NCBI GenBank assembly: GCA_017416765.1
Contig: JAFQBE010000011.1
Location: 1 to 62,173, forward strand
Origin: Clostridia bacterium
GTDB taxonomy: Bacteria > Bacillota > Clostridia > Oscillospirales > Acutalibacteraceae
Length of the DNA stretch: 62,173 nucleotides
Direction of reading: 5' to 3'
A program made the translations under genes and the position numbers. Position 1 is the first letter of the stretch; every line of letters begins with the position of its first letter. Under the pieces are notes generated by a model. That model was not told where the DNA came from. It was given only the letters and a program-made list of their open reading frames with translations, and did not search any database. Shown here one piece after another: positions 33,491 through 43,016 of the stretch.

Positions 33491-35421
33491 CTGATTTTTG
33501 TGCCGGGCTCAAGGTAGTCAACAAATACTACCTTCACATCGTCTTCGCCGCCTGCAAGTATCATGCCTCTGCTTTCAACGCCGCAGAGTGTTGCAGGCTT
33601 GAGGTTTGCAACAACAATTACATTGTGACCTATAAGCTCTTCGGGCTTATAATAGAGTGCAATGCCGCTTGCAACCGTGCGGGGTGTGCCTGTACCGTCG
33701 TCAAGGGTGAGCTCAAGCAGCTTTTTAGCGCGCTTTACGGGCTTGCAGTCAACAACCTTTGCTACTCTTAAATCTACCTTTGCAAAATCGTCAATTGCTA
33801 TTGCGGGCATTTCTTCAAACGCGGGCTTTTTTTCTTCTGCAGCTGCTGCCTTTGCTGCGTTTTCGGCTTCAATTTCTGCAAGCATTTTTTCTGCATCAAT
33901 TCTGCCGAAAAGGGGAGCGGCTTCGCCCATAACAGTGCCTGCTGGTGTTGCGCCGAATTCATTAAGGCTTTCGTAGCTGTCGATATTGCAGCCGATTTGT
34001 GCAAGAATCTTTTCAGCGGTTTCAGGCATGAAGGGTTTAAGCTGTACGGCAATAAAGCGTATGCTTTCAATAAGGTTATACATTACAGTGCCGAGGCGGG
34101 TTTTCTTTTCTTCGTCCTTAGCAAGTGCCCAGGGCATTGTTTCGTCAATGTATTTGTTGGAGCGTTTAGCGACTGCCATTACTTCATTTACAGCATCAGC
34201 TATACAGTAGCTGTCCATCTTTGCGGCACATTTACCAACCGATTCAAGTGCAACAGCCTTCAATTCTTCGTCAAGTGCTTCAGGTGCTGTAGGTGCGGGA
34301 AGTACGCCGTCAAAGTACTTCTTAACCATTGCTACACAGCGGTTTACGAGGTTGCCGAGTGTGTTGGCAAGGTCGGAATTATAGCGCTCAATAAGTGTTT
34401 CGTAGGTGAGTGAGCCGTCTGATGCGTGGGGCATTTCAGCAAGCAGATAATATCTTACAGCGTCAACACCAAAACGGTCTGCAAGGTCATCGGCATAAAT
34501 AACATTGCCGCGTGATTTGGACATCTTGTCTGCACCGACCATCAGCCACGGGTGACCGTAAACCTGCTTGGGCAGCGGCTCACCGAGTGCCATGAGCATG
34601 ATAGGCCAGTAGATTGTGTGGAAACGGACTATATCCTTGCCGATAATGTGTACATCGGCAGGCCAGTATTTTTTGTATTGCTCGCTGCTGCCGTCAGGGT
34701 CGTAGCCAAGACCTGTGATGTAGTTAAGCAATGCATCAACCCAAACATAAATAACATGCTTTTCATCACCCGGGAAGGGGATGCCCCACTTAAAGGTTGA
34801 GCGGGAAATACACAAATCCTGTAAACCGGGCTTGATAAAGTTGTTTATCATTTCTTTTTTACGGGCTTCCGGGTAAATGAAATTGGGATTGGCTTCAATA
34901 TATTCTTCAAGCTGCTTTTGATACTTGCTCATCTTGAAGAAATATGCTTCTTCCTTTTCTCTGCGTACTTCTCTGCCGCAGTCGGGGCATTTGCCGTCAA
35001 CAAGCTGGCTGTCTGTAAAAAAGCTTTCGCAGGGTACGCAGTACCAGCCTTCGTACTCACTTTTATAAACATCGCCCTGGTCATAGAGCTTTTTAAAGAT
35101 TTTCTGTACGCATTTTTCGTGCTGCTCGTCAGTAGTGCGGATGAATTTATCGTATGTTGTGTTTAGTCTGTCGCAGATGTCCTTGATTTCGCCTGCAACC
35201 TTGTCAACATATTCCTTGGGGGATATGCCTGCCTCTTTAGCGTATTCCTCTATTTTCTGACCGTGTTCATCGGTACCTGTCTGGAAGAAAACATCGTAGC
35301 CCTGCATTCGCTTGAAACGGGCAATAGCGTCCGTTAAAACAATCTCATAGGAATTGCCTATGTGCGGCTTGCGCGAAGTGTATGCAATGGCTGTGGTAAT
35401 ATAATATGGTTTCTTTGACAT
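33487..35421 (-). CDS. metG: Methionyl-tRNA synthetase
   Basis: A 644-residue class I synthetase that charges tRNA-Met. The HIGH-type motif is PHIGNSYE with H20, and the KMSKS loop starts at about residue 299. A knuckle of two CxxC pairs (CVPCESFF...CPDCG) binds zinc. The anticodon-binding helical domain follows, and a C-terminal EMAP-type tRNA-binding domain (from IDDFAKVDLRVAKVV, about residue 540) aids dimerisation. AGGAGGT precedes the ATG. No T-box or SAM riboswitch is seen in the 160 bp upstream. Confidence 0.97.
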   Translation of the reverse strand: MSKKPYYITTAIAYTSRKPHIGNSYEIVLTDAIARFKRMQGYDVFFQTGTDEHGQKIEEYAKEAGISPKEYVDKVAGEIKDICDRLNTTYDKFIRTTDEQHEKCVQKIFKKLYDQGDVYKSEYEGWYCVPCESFFTDSQLVDGKCPDCGREVRREKEEAYFFKMSKYQKQLEEYIEANPNFIYPEARKKEMINNFIKPGLQDLCISRSTFKWGIPFPGDEKHVIYVWVDALLNYITGLGYDPDGSSEQYKKYWPADVHIIGKDIVRFHTIYWPIMLMALGEPLPKQVYGHPWLMVGADKMSKSRGNVIYADDLADRFGVDAVRYYLLAEMPHASDGSLTYETLIERYNSDLANTLGNLVNRCVAMVKKYFDGVLPAPTAPEALDEELKAVALESVGKCAAKMDSYCIADAVNEVMAVAKRSNKYIDETMPWALAKDEEKKTRLGTVMYNLIESIRFIAVQLKPFMPETAEKILAQIGCNIDSYESLNEFGATPAGTVMGEAAPLFGRIDAEKMLAEIEAENAAKAAAAEEKKPAFEEMPAIAIDDFAKVDLRVAKVVDCKPVKRAKKLLELTLDDGTGTPRTVASGIALYYKPEELIGHNVIVVANLKPATLCGVESRGMILAGGEDDVKVVFVDYLEPGTKIR

Positions 35422-35464
35422 AGTGTTTTACCTCCTGTTACCATATTTTTATATATACTTTAAT

Positions 35465-35492
35465 AGTATAGCATAATTTACAAAAAATACAA
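35465..35492 (-). promoter_or_regulatory. Promoter of metG-tatD
   Basis: On the minus strand, TTGTAT (35487-35492), 16 bp, TATACT (35465-35470). Confidence 0.55.
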
Positions 35493-35516
35493 CTGTTTTA
35501 TTTACATACATGAATA

Positions 35517-35545
35517 TTGACATATCAGGAAAATAGTTTTATAAT
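35517..35545 (+). promoter_or_regulatory. Consensus promoter of the alkaline phosphatase gene
   Basis: TTGACA (35517-35522), exactly 17 bp, TATAAT (35540-35545): perfect boxes. I did not find a convincing pair of PhoP-type direct repeats upstream. Confidence 0.9.
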
Positions 35546-35581
35546 TTGTTTATCAAATTTTCCGAAATCGGAGGGTAAAAG

Positions 35582-36733
35582 ATGTTAGAATTTATAGCTG
35601 TTCTCAAAAGCATGGGACTTATTAAGGCAATTTCCGCTGTTATTGCAGCCTTGCTTTCACTTAACCTCACACTTAACGGTGTTATTTATGCCGACGGTAA
35701 CGATAATGACCCCGGCGATTACAAAAATGTTATCATTATGATTGGTGACGGTATGGGCTTTAACCATATCGACTGGATGGAGCAGGAATACGGTATTGAC
35801 GAAGCTTATATGTTCTCTATGACAGATTATCACGGTCAGTCCAAAACAAGCTCATCAAACAACATTGTTACAGACTCTGCAGCCGGTGCAACTGCTCTTT
35901 CAAGCGGTGTACGTACAAACAACGGTGCTATTGCCGTTTTCCCGCAGGATCAGTACGGTGTAGCCTATGTTCCGCTTACTCTTACCGAGCTTGCACGTTC
36001 CTACGGTAAGATGACGGGTGTAGTTACGACCGACAGCAACCACGGTGCAACACCCGGCGGCTTTTCTGCGCATGTATTTGACCGCGATGAAGATGTAGAA
36101 ATCACAAGACAGCAGATTGAAGAATCCGGCCTTGACCTCATCTGGTCTGCTGCAAGCGGTCTTGTTGACGATGCATATGCAAACGAATACGGCTGGACTC
36201 TGCTTGATTCAATGGCTGATTTTGAGGCTGTTCAGCCCGGTACACGCTCCTTCGGTCAGTTTGCAGGTAACCTCTGGAATCCCGAAACAGGTGCAGATTC
36301 TCCCGACCTTTCCACAATGACTGTTAAGGCAATTGATATGCTTGATGACGATGCCGACGGCTTCTTCCTTATGGTAGAGGGTGCGCACATCGACAAGCAT
36401 TCACACAGCAATGACGAGGCAAATATGAAAATTGCTGCCAAAGAATTTGATGAAACCGTCAAGGCTGTTATCGAATACGCCAAGGCTGAGGGTGATACTC
36501 TTGTTGTTATCACAGCTGACCATGAAACAGGTGCAATCAAAGTAAAAGACGGTAAGTTTGAATTTACATCAGGCAGTCATTCTAACGCAAATGTTCCGCT
36601 TCTTGTATACGGAAGCGATAACTTCATCAAAGAAGGTGAAGCTATAAAGAACAAGGAGATTTCCCGTCGCCTTGCTATGGCTATTGGTGCAGATTCCTCT
36701 GAATTCCCCAAGGCTGTCAAAGTTGAAAACTGA
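35582..36733 (+). CDS. Secreted alkaline phosphatase
   Basis: A 383-residue exported phosphatase. A long hydrophobic N-terminus (about residues 12-36, ending near YADG) is the signal or anchor. The metal and nucleophile motifs are intact: IGDGMG, then TDSAAGATALSSG with Ser99 as nucleophile, TTDSNHGATPGGFSAH, VEGAHIDKHSH, ITADHETGA and finally the SGSHSNANVPL histidine. It releases phosphate from organic esters outside the cell. The strong consensus promoter suggests high basal expression. A terminator at 36771 follows, just before the GH29 gene. Confidence 0.95.
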   Translation: MLEFIAVLKSMGLIKAISAVIAALLSLNLTLNGVIYADGNDNDPGDYKNVIIMIGDGMGFNHIDWMEQEYGIDEAYMFSMTDYHGQSKTSSSNNIVTDSAAGATALSSGVRTNNGAIAVFPQDQYGVAYVPLTLTELARSYGKMTGVVTTDSNHGATPGGFSAHVFDRDEDVEITRQQIEESGLDLIWSAASGLVDDAYANEYGWTLLDSMADFEAVQPGTRSFGQFAGNLWNPETGADSPDLSTMTVKAIDMLDDDADGFFLMVEGAHIDKHSHSNDEANMKIAAKEFDETVKAVIEYAKAEGDTLVVITADHETGAIKVKDGKFEFTSGSHSNANVPLLVYGSDNFIKEGEAIKNKEISRRLAMAIGADSSEFPKAVKVEN

Positions 36734-36770
36734 TAACTTGTGCATACATATTAAATATTAAAAACACATT

Positions 36771-36801
36771 TCGGGCAGTCGGTTACCGGCTGCCCGATTT
36801 T
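36771..36801 (+). terminator. Terminator between alkaline phosphatase and GH29 genes
   Basis: TCGGGCAGTCGG (36771-36782) pairs with CCGGCTGCCCGA (36786-36797) with one wobble, then TTTT. The stem ends only 15 bp before the GH29 start codon, abutting its ribosome binding site. Confidence 0.85.
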
Positions 36802-36812
36802 GAAAGGATATT

Positions 36813-38216
36813 ATGGCTAAAGAATTTCTTGAAAAAGCAATAAAAGCTGTTCCCGACAAGCGTCAGCTTGATTGGATGGATGTTGAATATGCAGGTGTTA
36901 TTCATTTCGGCATGAATACCTTCAGCGCACGCGAAGAGGGTACGGGCTTTGAAGAGGTGGATTTGTTTAATCCGACATCTTTTTCACCCGAACAATGGGT
37001 AAAGGTTGCCAAGCTTTGCGGTATGAAAGCACTGGTATTGAATGTAAAGCATCACGACGGCTTCTGCCTTTGGCAGACAGAACATACCGATTACAGCGTT
37101 AAATCCTGCGCATGGATGAACGGTGAAGGCGATGTTGTAAGGTCTTTGAGCGAGTGCTGCCGTAAGGCAGGGCTCAAATTCGGCATAAGCATTTCACCGC
37201 TTGATTTTCACGAAAAAACCTTCGGTACGGGTAAAGCATATGACGAATTCTTTATGAATCTGCTTCGTGAACTGCTTACAAAATACGGAGATATTTACTG
37301 CGTATCGCTTGACGGTGCAACAGGCGAAGGCAGAAACGGCACTATTCAGAAATACGATTGGGAAAGCTATTTTGCGCTTATACGCGAACTTCAGCCTAAT
37401 GCCGCAATAACCAACTGTGGTCCCGATGTTCGATGGGTAGGCAACGATAAGGGCGTAACACGCATAAGTGAATGGAGCGTTGTGCCCTCGCATTACAGAT
37501 TTTTTGACCCCGAAACCTGCAAATATATTCCGCCTAAGGCTCAACCTGATTTCACACAGCCGGATATAGGCAGCCGCAAAAAAATCAAAAAGTTTGATGA
37601 ATTTGTTTTTTATCCTGCTGAAGTTACCGTTCCGCTGCGTGACGGCTGGTTTTACAAAAAGGCAGAAAATCTTTCTGTAAAGCCTCTTTCAAAACTGCAG
37701 AAAATTTACGAAGGTTCGGTTGGTGCAAATGCATCTATGCTTCTCGGTATCTGCCCAAGACCGGACGGTGTTATTGACGAAAAAGATGTTGAAACCCTTA
37801 TGACCTTCGGCGCGGTGCTGTCGCTTCATTTTGAGGATAATCTTGCGCTTGATTCTTCGATGGACGGCAACTGTCAGCTTGACGATTTGCACAGCCCGAC
37901 ACGCGCTTTGCCCGATAAGCAGGGCTATTGGCATTCCGGTTTCAATACTAAGAAACCCGAGCTTATACTTGATATGGGCGATGATTATGATGTTGACCGT
38001 ATCGTTCTCAAAGAGAATGTTGAAACAGGTCAGCAGATTGAAGAATTTACCGTTTTTGCCGAAGAAGAAGGTAAGTGGAAAAAACTATGTGAAGGTACGG
38101 TTATAGGTCATAAACGCATATGTGAGCTGAAATATCACCACAGAACAAGAAGATTGAAGCTCGTTATTGATGAGTTCAGAAGCTTTGCAACAATAAAAGA
38201 GTTTTCAGTTTATTAA
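36813..38216 (+). CDS. GH29-type alpha-L-fucosidase
   Basis: A 467-residue glycosidase without a signal peptide. The N-terminal TIM barrel begins WMDVEYAGVIHFGMNTFS, and LVLNVKHHDGFCLWQT is the family's conserved His-rich block. The nucleophile Asp is probably in VSLDGATGEG at about residue 168. After residue 330 a beta-sandwich region resembling an F5/8-type (CBM32-like) domain follows (ELILDMGDDYDVDRIVLKEN). It should remove alpha-linked fucose from oligosaccharides and so complements the GH95 enzyme. The start follows GAAAGGA, directly after a terminator stem. Confidence 0.92.
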   Translation: MAKEFLEKAIKAVPDKRQLDWMDVEYAGVIHFGMNTFSAREEGTGFEEVDLFNPTSFSPEQWVKVAKLCGMKALVLNVKHHDGFCLWQTEHTDYSVKSCAWMNGEGDVVRSLSECCRKAGLKFGISISPLDFHEKTFGTGKAYDEFFMNLLRELLTKYGDIYCVSLDGATGEGRNGTIQKYDWESYFALIRELQPNAAITNCGPDVRWVGNDKGVTRISEWSVVPSHYRFFDPETCKYIPPKAQPDFTQPDIGSRKKIKKFDEFVFYPAEVTVPLRDGWFYKKAENLSVKPLSKLQKIYEGSVGANASMLLGICPRPDGVIDEKDVETLMTFGAVLSLHFEDNLALDSSMDGNCQLDDLHSPTRALPDKQGYWHSGFNTKKPELILDMGDDYDVDRIVLKENVETGQQIEEFTVFAEEEGKWKKLCEGTVIGHKRICELKYHHRTRRLKLVIDEFRSFATIKEFSVY

Positions 38217-38231
38217 TCATAAAAATAACTA

Positions 38232-38273
38232 ACGCGATACGGATTTGTTTGTGTAATCCGTATCGCGTCAATT
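38232..38273. terminator. Terminator between GH29 and ABC exporter genes
   Basis: ACGCGATACGGATT (38232-38245) and its exact complement (38255-38268), followed by TTTTT on the plus strand; convergent genes flank it. Confidence 0.85.
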
Positions 38274-38274
38274 T

Positions 38275-40113
38275 TTATGCCGATGTTTTTTCAAACTGGC
38301 TGTTATAAAGGTTGGCGTAAAATCCGCCGAGTGCCATGAGTTCATCGTGGCTGCCCTGTTCAACAATATCGCCGTTATTCATGCAAAGTATGAGGTCTGC
38401 GTTGCGTATAGTTGAAAGGCGGTGTGCAATGATGAAGCTTGTTCTTCCTTTCATCAGGTTATCCATTGCCTTCTGAATAAGAATTTCCGTTCTTGTATCA
38501 ACGGAGCTTGTTGCTTCGTCAAGTATAAGAATTTTCGGGTCTGCAAGGATTGCGCGCGCAATGGTAAGCAGCTGCTTTTGACCCTGCGAAATATTGGTTG
38601 TTTCTTCGTTCATCATCATTTGATAGCCTTCGGGCAGGGTGCGTACAAAGTGGTCAACCTGCGCAGTTTTTGCGGCTTTTATTACTTCTTCGTCGGTAGC
38701 GTCAAGCTTGCCGTAGCGGATGTTATCCATTATAGTACCGCTGTACAGCCATGTGTCCTGAAGTACCATGCCGAATTCGCTTCTCAGGTCGTGCCTGTCA
38801 AAGTCTGTAAGGTTGTGTCCGTCAACAAAAATTGCGCCGTCTGTAAGCTCATGGAAACGCATGAGCAGCTTTACCATTGTTGTTTTACCTGCACCTGTAG
38901 GTCCGACAATTGCAATTTTCTGACCACTCTTTACTTTGGCAGAGAAATCCTTAATAACAATTTTGTCTGTACCTTCATAGCCGAATTTAACATTTTTAAA
39001 TTCAATGTTGCCGTTGATTTTCGTGTCGGAAACTTTGAGTGTAGCATTGGAATCATCTTCTTCAGGTACTTCAAGAAATTCAAAAACGCGTTCTGCCGCA
39101 GCTGCCATTCTCTGCATCTGTGAAGAGATGTTTGCAAGCTGATTTATTGGCTGGTTAAAGGTGCGGATATACTGTATGAATGCTTGTATATTGCCGATGT
39201 TCAGCGTACCGTTTGTTGCCATGATTGCACCGACAATACAAACAACAACATAACCGATATTGCCTATAAAGCCCATGAGCGGCATCATCAGTCCGGATAA
39301 GAATTCAGCCTTTCTTGCGCTTTCGGCAAGCTGCTCGTTGAGCTCGTCAAATTCTTCAACCGCTCTTTTTTCGCCGTTGAAAGCCTTGAGTACAAGGTGA
39401 CCGCCGTACATTTCTTCAATGTGTCCGTTTACAGCACCGAGAAATTTCTGTTGCTTGCGGAAATGCGGCTGTGACAGCTTAACTACATTGCGCACAATTA
39501 TCATTGAAAACGGTACTGTTATAACAATAATCAGTGTCATCAGCGGACTTTGAATAAGCATCATTACAAGCACGCCGACAAGGGTTGTAACGCTTGTCGC
39601 AACTTGAGTTATACTTTGTGTAAGTGCGTTTTCAAGTGTGTCAACATCGTTTGTGATTCTTGAAAGCACATCGCCCTGACTCTGGCTGTGAAAAAATCCG
39701 AGGGGAATGCGGTTGATTTTCTGCATTATGGTGTTTCTCAAATTGTAAGAAAGCTTTGTTGTAACACCGGACATAATGAAGGATTGCAGGTAGCTGAACG
39801 ATGCGCTGACAAGGTAAAGAATTGCAAGGAACATCAATATTTCCGCTATCTTGGCAAGGTCGATTGTGCCGGTACCGTTTAATATTCTGTCAACACCGAA
39901 CTGTACTTCGTTTGTAGCCTGTGCAAGTATGCTCGGACCGACAACCGCAAAAAGAGAAGAGCATGCGGCAAGGATAACAATAAACAAAAATTTGAATTTA
40001 AAGGGAGCTATAAGCTTCAGCAGCTTCTTTATGGTACCCTTGAAATCCTTTGCTTTTTCAACCGGCTTGCCGGGACCGTGCGGGGGAGCAGGCTTTTTTA
40101 TTTTTTTACTCAT
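38275..40113 (-). CDS. Heterodimeric ABC exporter, subunit with catalytic Glu
   Basis: A 612-residue half-transporter with a six-span membrane domain and a C-terminal ATPase. Walker A is GPTGAGKTT (near residue 402), Walker B is ILILDEATS with the catalytic Glu (about 530), and the switch His is present in IIAHRLST. The signature loop is altered to ISQGQKQ, where the consensus has SGGQ. This is the pattern of the canonical-Walker-B partner in TM287/288- or BmrCD-type heterodimers. The N-terminal 25 residues are Lys/Pro-rich. The start overlaps the other subunit by 4 bp. The exported substrate is unknown (lipids, peptides or drugs). Confidence 0.92.
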   Translation of the reverse strand: MSKKIKKPAPPHGPGKPVEKAKDFKGTIKKLLKLIAPFKFKFLFIVILAACSSLFAVVGPSILAQATNEVQFGVDRILNGTGTIDLAKIAEILMFLAILYLVSASFSYLQSFIMSGVTTKLSYNLRNTIMQKINRIPLGFFHSQSQGDVLSRITNDVDTLENALTQSITQVATSVTTLVGVLVMMLIQSPLMTLIIVITVPFSMIIVRNVVKLSQPHFRKQQKFLGAVNGHIEEMYGGHLVLKAFNGEKRAVEEFDELNEQLAESARKAEFLSGLMMPLMGFIGNIGYVVVCIVGAIMATNGTLNIGNIQAFIQYIRTFNQPINQLANISSQMQRMAAAAERVFEFLEVPEEDDSNATLKVSDTKINGNIEFKNVKFGYEGTDKIVIKDFSAKVKSGQKIAIVGPTGAGKTTMVKLLMRFHELTDGAIFVDGHNLTDFDRHDLRSEFGMVLQDTWLYSGTIMDNIRYGKLDATDEEVIKAAKTAQVDHFVRTLPEGYQMMMNEETTNISQGQKQLLTIARAILADPKILILDEATSSVDTRTEILIQKAMDNLMKGRTSFIIAHRLSTIRNADLILCMNNGDIVEQGSHDELMALGGFYANLYNSQFEKTSA

Positions 40114-41849
40114 TCCAACTCCTCCTTTGCAAGCTGTGATTCAGCGATTTCGCGGTACTGTGTGCATGATTTAAGTAGCTCTCTGTGTGTTCCTTTTCCT
40201 ACAACTCTGCCTTCATCAAGCACTATAATCTGCTCTGCATTCATTATTGTGCTGACGCGCTGTGCAACAATGAGTACGGTTGCATCTTTTGTGTAGCCTT
40301 TGAGTGCCTTGCGAAGTGCGGCATCTGTTTTAAGGTCAAGGGCTGAAAAACTGTCATCAAAAATATAAACGGGAGCTTTTTTTACAAGCGCTCTTGCAAT
40401 TGAAAGGCGCTGACGCTGACCGCCGCTGACATTTGTGCCGCCCTGTGAAATTTCGGAATGTATGCCGTTTTCCATGTTGGCTACAAAGCGTGCCTGTGCC
40501 GTTGTAAGCGCACTGCTGATTGTTTCGGCGTCGGCAGTTTGGTTGCCTGTTTTAAGGTTGCTTTCAATCGTACCCTTAAAAAGCAGACCCTTCTGCGGCA
40601 CATATCCTATGTTTGCGCGCAGGCTTTCAAGGTCGAGCTTTCTTATATCTGTATCGTCGTATGTTATACTGCCTTGGGTTACATCATAAAAGCGAGGGAT
40701 AAGGTTTATAAGCGTTGATTTGCCTGAACCTGTCGAACCTATAAAAGCTGTAGTCTGGCCGGGAAGTGCTGTAAAGGATATGTCGGTCAGCACACAGTCG
40801 TCTGCATCTTTATATTTGAAAGAAACATTTTTAAATTCTATTCTGCCCTTGGGCATAGCAAGCTTTTTTGCACCTTCGGTGTTTTCAATTGACGGCTCGG
40901 TTTCGAGTATATCGCCTACACGCCTTACGGACACCATTGCGCGCGGAATATTTATAAATATCATTGAAATGAACAAGAAGGACATAATAACATGCATTGC
41001 ATACTGGATGTATGCCAGCATATCGCCTATTTCAAGAGTGCTGTTTATTATTGCTTTTGCACCGAGCCATACGATGGCAAGCTGTGTAAAATTCATGATT
41101 ATTGTCATGAACGGCTGTAAAAGCGACAATGTGCGTTGAATAAACAGGTTGGTTCTGCGAAGATTGTTGTTCGCTGTCTGAAAACGCTGTTCTTCATGCT
41201 GTTCGTTGCCGAAGGCACGAATAACCATCATACCTGAAAGGTTTTCACGGCTGACAAGGTTAAGCCTGTCAATTAATGACTGGATTATTTTGATTTTGGG
41301 CATTACAACAGAAAAGCCTACTGCAATAACTGTAAGCAGTAAACCTACAGCAACAGCTAAAATCCAGCTCATGGATGTGCTTTTCATAAGTGCAAGTGTA
41401 ATACTGCCGACACCCATTATCGGTGCAAAGCAGAGCATGCGCACACCGTGGCTGAGCATCTGCTGAATCTGCTGAATATCGTTTGTTGTTCTTGTAATAA
41501 GCGATGCGGTGGAGAATTTGTCAAATTCCGTGTTTGAAAATTCGGTTACTCTTTTAAAAACATCGTGTCGCATTTTCTTTGAAACTATAGCTGACGTTTT
41601 TGTTGAAAAGTAGCCGACTCCTATTGCGGAAAATACGCAAATCAATGCTACACCGAGCATTTTCAGTCCCTGGGTTACGATGTACTGAATCTGACCGCCC
41701 TGACCGTTCAGGGCGATAATGCCGTTGTCAACAATATCGCTCATCATGCTTGGCAGTATAAGCTCAGTCAATGCTTGAGCAACCAGGAAAAACAAGCTCA
41801 GTACAACGTAGCCTAACGCATATTTCAGGTAAGCTATAACTTTTTTCAT
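40110..41849 (-). CDS. Heterodimeric ABC exporter, degenerate-site subunit
   Basis: A 579-residue half-transporter, membrane domain then ATPase. Walker A is GSTGSGKST (about residue 371) and the signature loop is a normal VSGGQRQ. Walker B, however, ends in IFDDSFS, with Asp in place of the catalytic Glu, and the switch position is Gln in VAQRVST. These substitutions complement those of the 612-residue partner, so only one of the two composite ATP sites should be fully active. AAAGGAGT precedes the ATG, and a lone TATAAT (41867-41872, minus strand) is the only promoter element seen. Confidence 0.92.
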   Translation of the reverse strand: MKKVIAYLKYALGYVVLSLFFLVAQALTELILPSMMSDIVDNGIIALNGQGGQIQYIVTQGLKMLGVALICVFSAIGVGYFSTKTSAIVSKKMRHDVFKRVTEFSNTEFDKFSTASLITRTTNDIQQIQQMLSHGVRMLCFAPIMGVGSITLALMKSTSMSWILAVAVGLLLTVIAVGFSVVMPKIKIIQSLIDRLNLVSRENLSGMMVIRAFGNEQHEEQRFQTANNNLRRTNLFIQRTLSLLQPFMTIIMNFTQLAIVWLGAKAIINSTLEIGDMLAYIQYAMHVIMSFLFISMIFINIPRAMVSVRRVGDILETEPSIENTEGAKKLAMPKGRIEFKNVSFKYKDADDCVLTDISFTALPGQTTAFIGSTGSGKSTLINLIPRFYDVTQGSITYDDTDIRKLDLESLRANIGYVPQKGLLFKGTIESNLKTGNQTADAETISSALTTAQARFVANMENGIHSEISQGGTNVSGGQRQRLSIARALVKKAPVYIFDDSFSALDLKTDAALRKALKGYTKDATVLIVAQRVSTIMNAEQIIVLDEGRVVGKGTHRELLKSCTQYREIAESQLAKEELE

Positions 41850-41872
41850 GTGTACTCCTTTTTACAATTATA

Positions 41873-42082
41873 GTGTATTTCTTAAAAAGAAAAAATTTAA
41901 CAAATATCATTTTATTACAACAACGCAATATCTGCAAGCCAAATTTGTAAAATTTTTGTAAAATGAAAGATGCTTACTTTAGTGTATTACCACTTTACTA
42001 CAGCAAAGTATACATAATTTTGCCGCTTTAGTGCGTTGATATTTTGCCGAATGACGAAAGTGATAAAAACATTAAATTTTAT
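41873..42082. other. Gap between divergent ABC and metF genes
   Basis: An AT-rich stretch between divergent genes. I see no open frame of useful length, no SAM-I riboswitch signature and no T-box core. A short TTTCTT/AAGAAA dyad lies at about 41877-41891. Otherwise nothing recognised. Confidence 0.5.
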
Positions 42083-42111
42083 TTGCATATCATAGCAGAG
42101 TGTGTTATATT
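42083..42111 (+). promoter_or_regulatory. Promoter of the metF-metH-his run
   Basis: TTGCAT (42083-42088), 17 bp, TATATT (42106-42111). It is the only clear promoter before the twelve-gene run starting at metF. Confidence 0.65.
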
Positions 42112-42148
42112 ATAATATATTTATTTTTATGTTGGAATGGTGTTTGCT

Positions 42149-43006
42149 ATGAAGGTAATCGACATCCTGAATAACGGTAGAGTAAATGTTTCCTGTGAGC
42201 TTTTTCCGCCCAAGGTTTGGGATAAGCTTTCGGGTGCAAAGCAGGTTGTGCGCGATATAGCAAAGCTTGACCCCGCTTTCATGAGCGTTACCTACGGCGC
42301 AGGCGGCGGTACAAGTGAATATACCGTTGACCTGGGCTGTGAGGTTCAGAATTGCGGCATTACCGCTTTGTCACACCTTACCTGCCTTTCCACAAGCGAA
42401 GAAAAGCTGGTTTCAATTATTGAAAGCCTGAAAGCAAACAACATTGAAAATATACTCGCATTAAGAGGGGATAAGGGTGAACTTTCCGTACCCGGTGCGT
42501 ATCCCCATGCAAGCGACCTTATAAAGCTGATTAAACAGCATGGCGATTTCTGTGTGGGCGGTGCATGTTATCCCGAATGTCATCCCGAATCTTCAAGTGT
42601 TGCTGCAGACCTTGACGGACTTAAAATAAAGGCGGACAGCGGCTGTCAGTTTTTTACAACGCAGATGTTTTTTGATAACAATGTTTTTTATAAATTCATG
42701 TACCGTCTGCTTTCCGCGGGTATAAACATGCCTATAGTTGCAGGTATTATGCCCGTAACCAACAGCACCCAGCTTGACCGCATTGTTTCGCTGTCCGGTT
42801 CAGGTATACCGCTTCACCTTAAATCCATTGCAGACAGGTTTTATAACGACCCCGCCGCAATGAAGCAGGCAGGTATAGCCTATGCTACCGAACAGATTAT
42901 TGACCTTATTGCAAGCGGCGTAAACAATATACATATCTACACCATGAACAAGCCCGATATTGCGGCAAGCATCATGGCAAATTTATCCGATATAATCGGC
43001 AAGTGA
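42149..43006 (+). CDS. metF: 5,10-Methylenetetrahydrofolate reductase
   Basis: A 285-residue FAD-dependent TIM-barrel enzyme that makes 5-methyl-THF, the methyl donor for MetH. It opens with VSCELFPPK, whose Glu is the catalytic acid. SVTYGAGGGTSEYTVDL and ILALRGDKGE are the folate and flavin blocks, and KADSGCQFFTTQMFFD is the conserved barrel region. I prefer the ATG at 42149 (GGTG 6 nt upstream); an ATG at 42137 would add four residues. Its stop lies inside the ribosome binding site of metH. Confidence 0.95.
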   Translation: MKVIDILNNGRVNVSCELFPPKVWDKLSGAKQVVRDIAKLDPAFMSVTYGAGGGTSEYTVDLGCEVQNCGITALSHLTCLSTSEEKLVSIIESLKANNIENILALRGDKGELSVPGAYPHASDLIKLIKQHGDFCVGGACYPECHPESSSVAADLDGLKIKADSGCQFFTTQMFFDNNVFYKFMYRLLSAGINMPIVAGIMPVTNSTQLDRIVSLSGSGIPLHLKSIADRFYNDPAAMKQAGIAYATEQIIDLIASGVNNIHIYTMNKPDIAASIMANLSDIIGK

Positions 43007-43016
43007 GGCGACAGAT

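Noticed and set aside
41850-42148. SAM riboswitch or Met T-box ahead of metF
   Set aside because: I searched by eye for the SAM-I conserved core, the T-box core and a leader terminator and found none.
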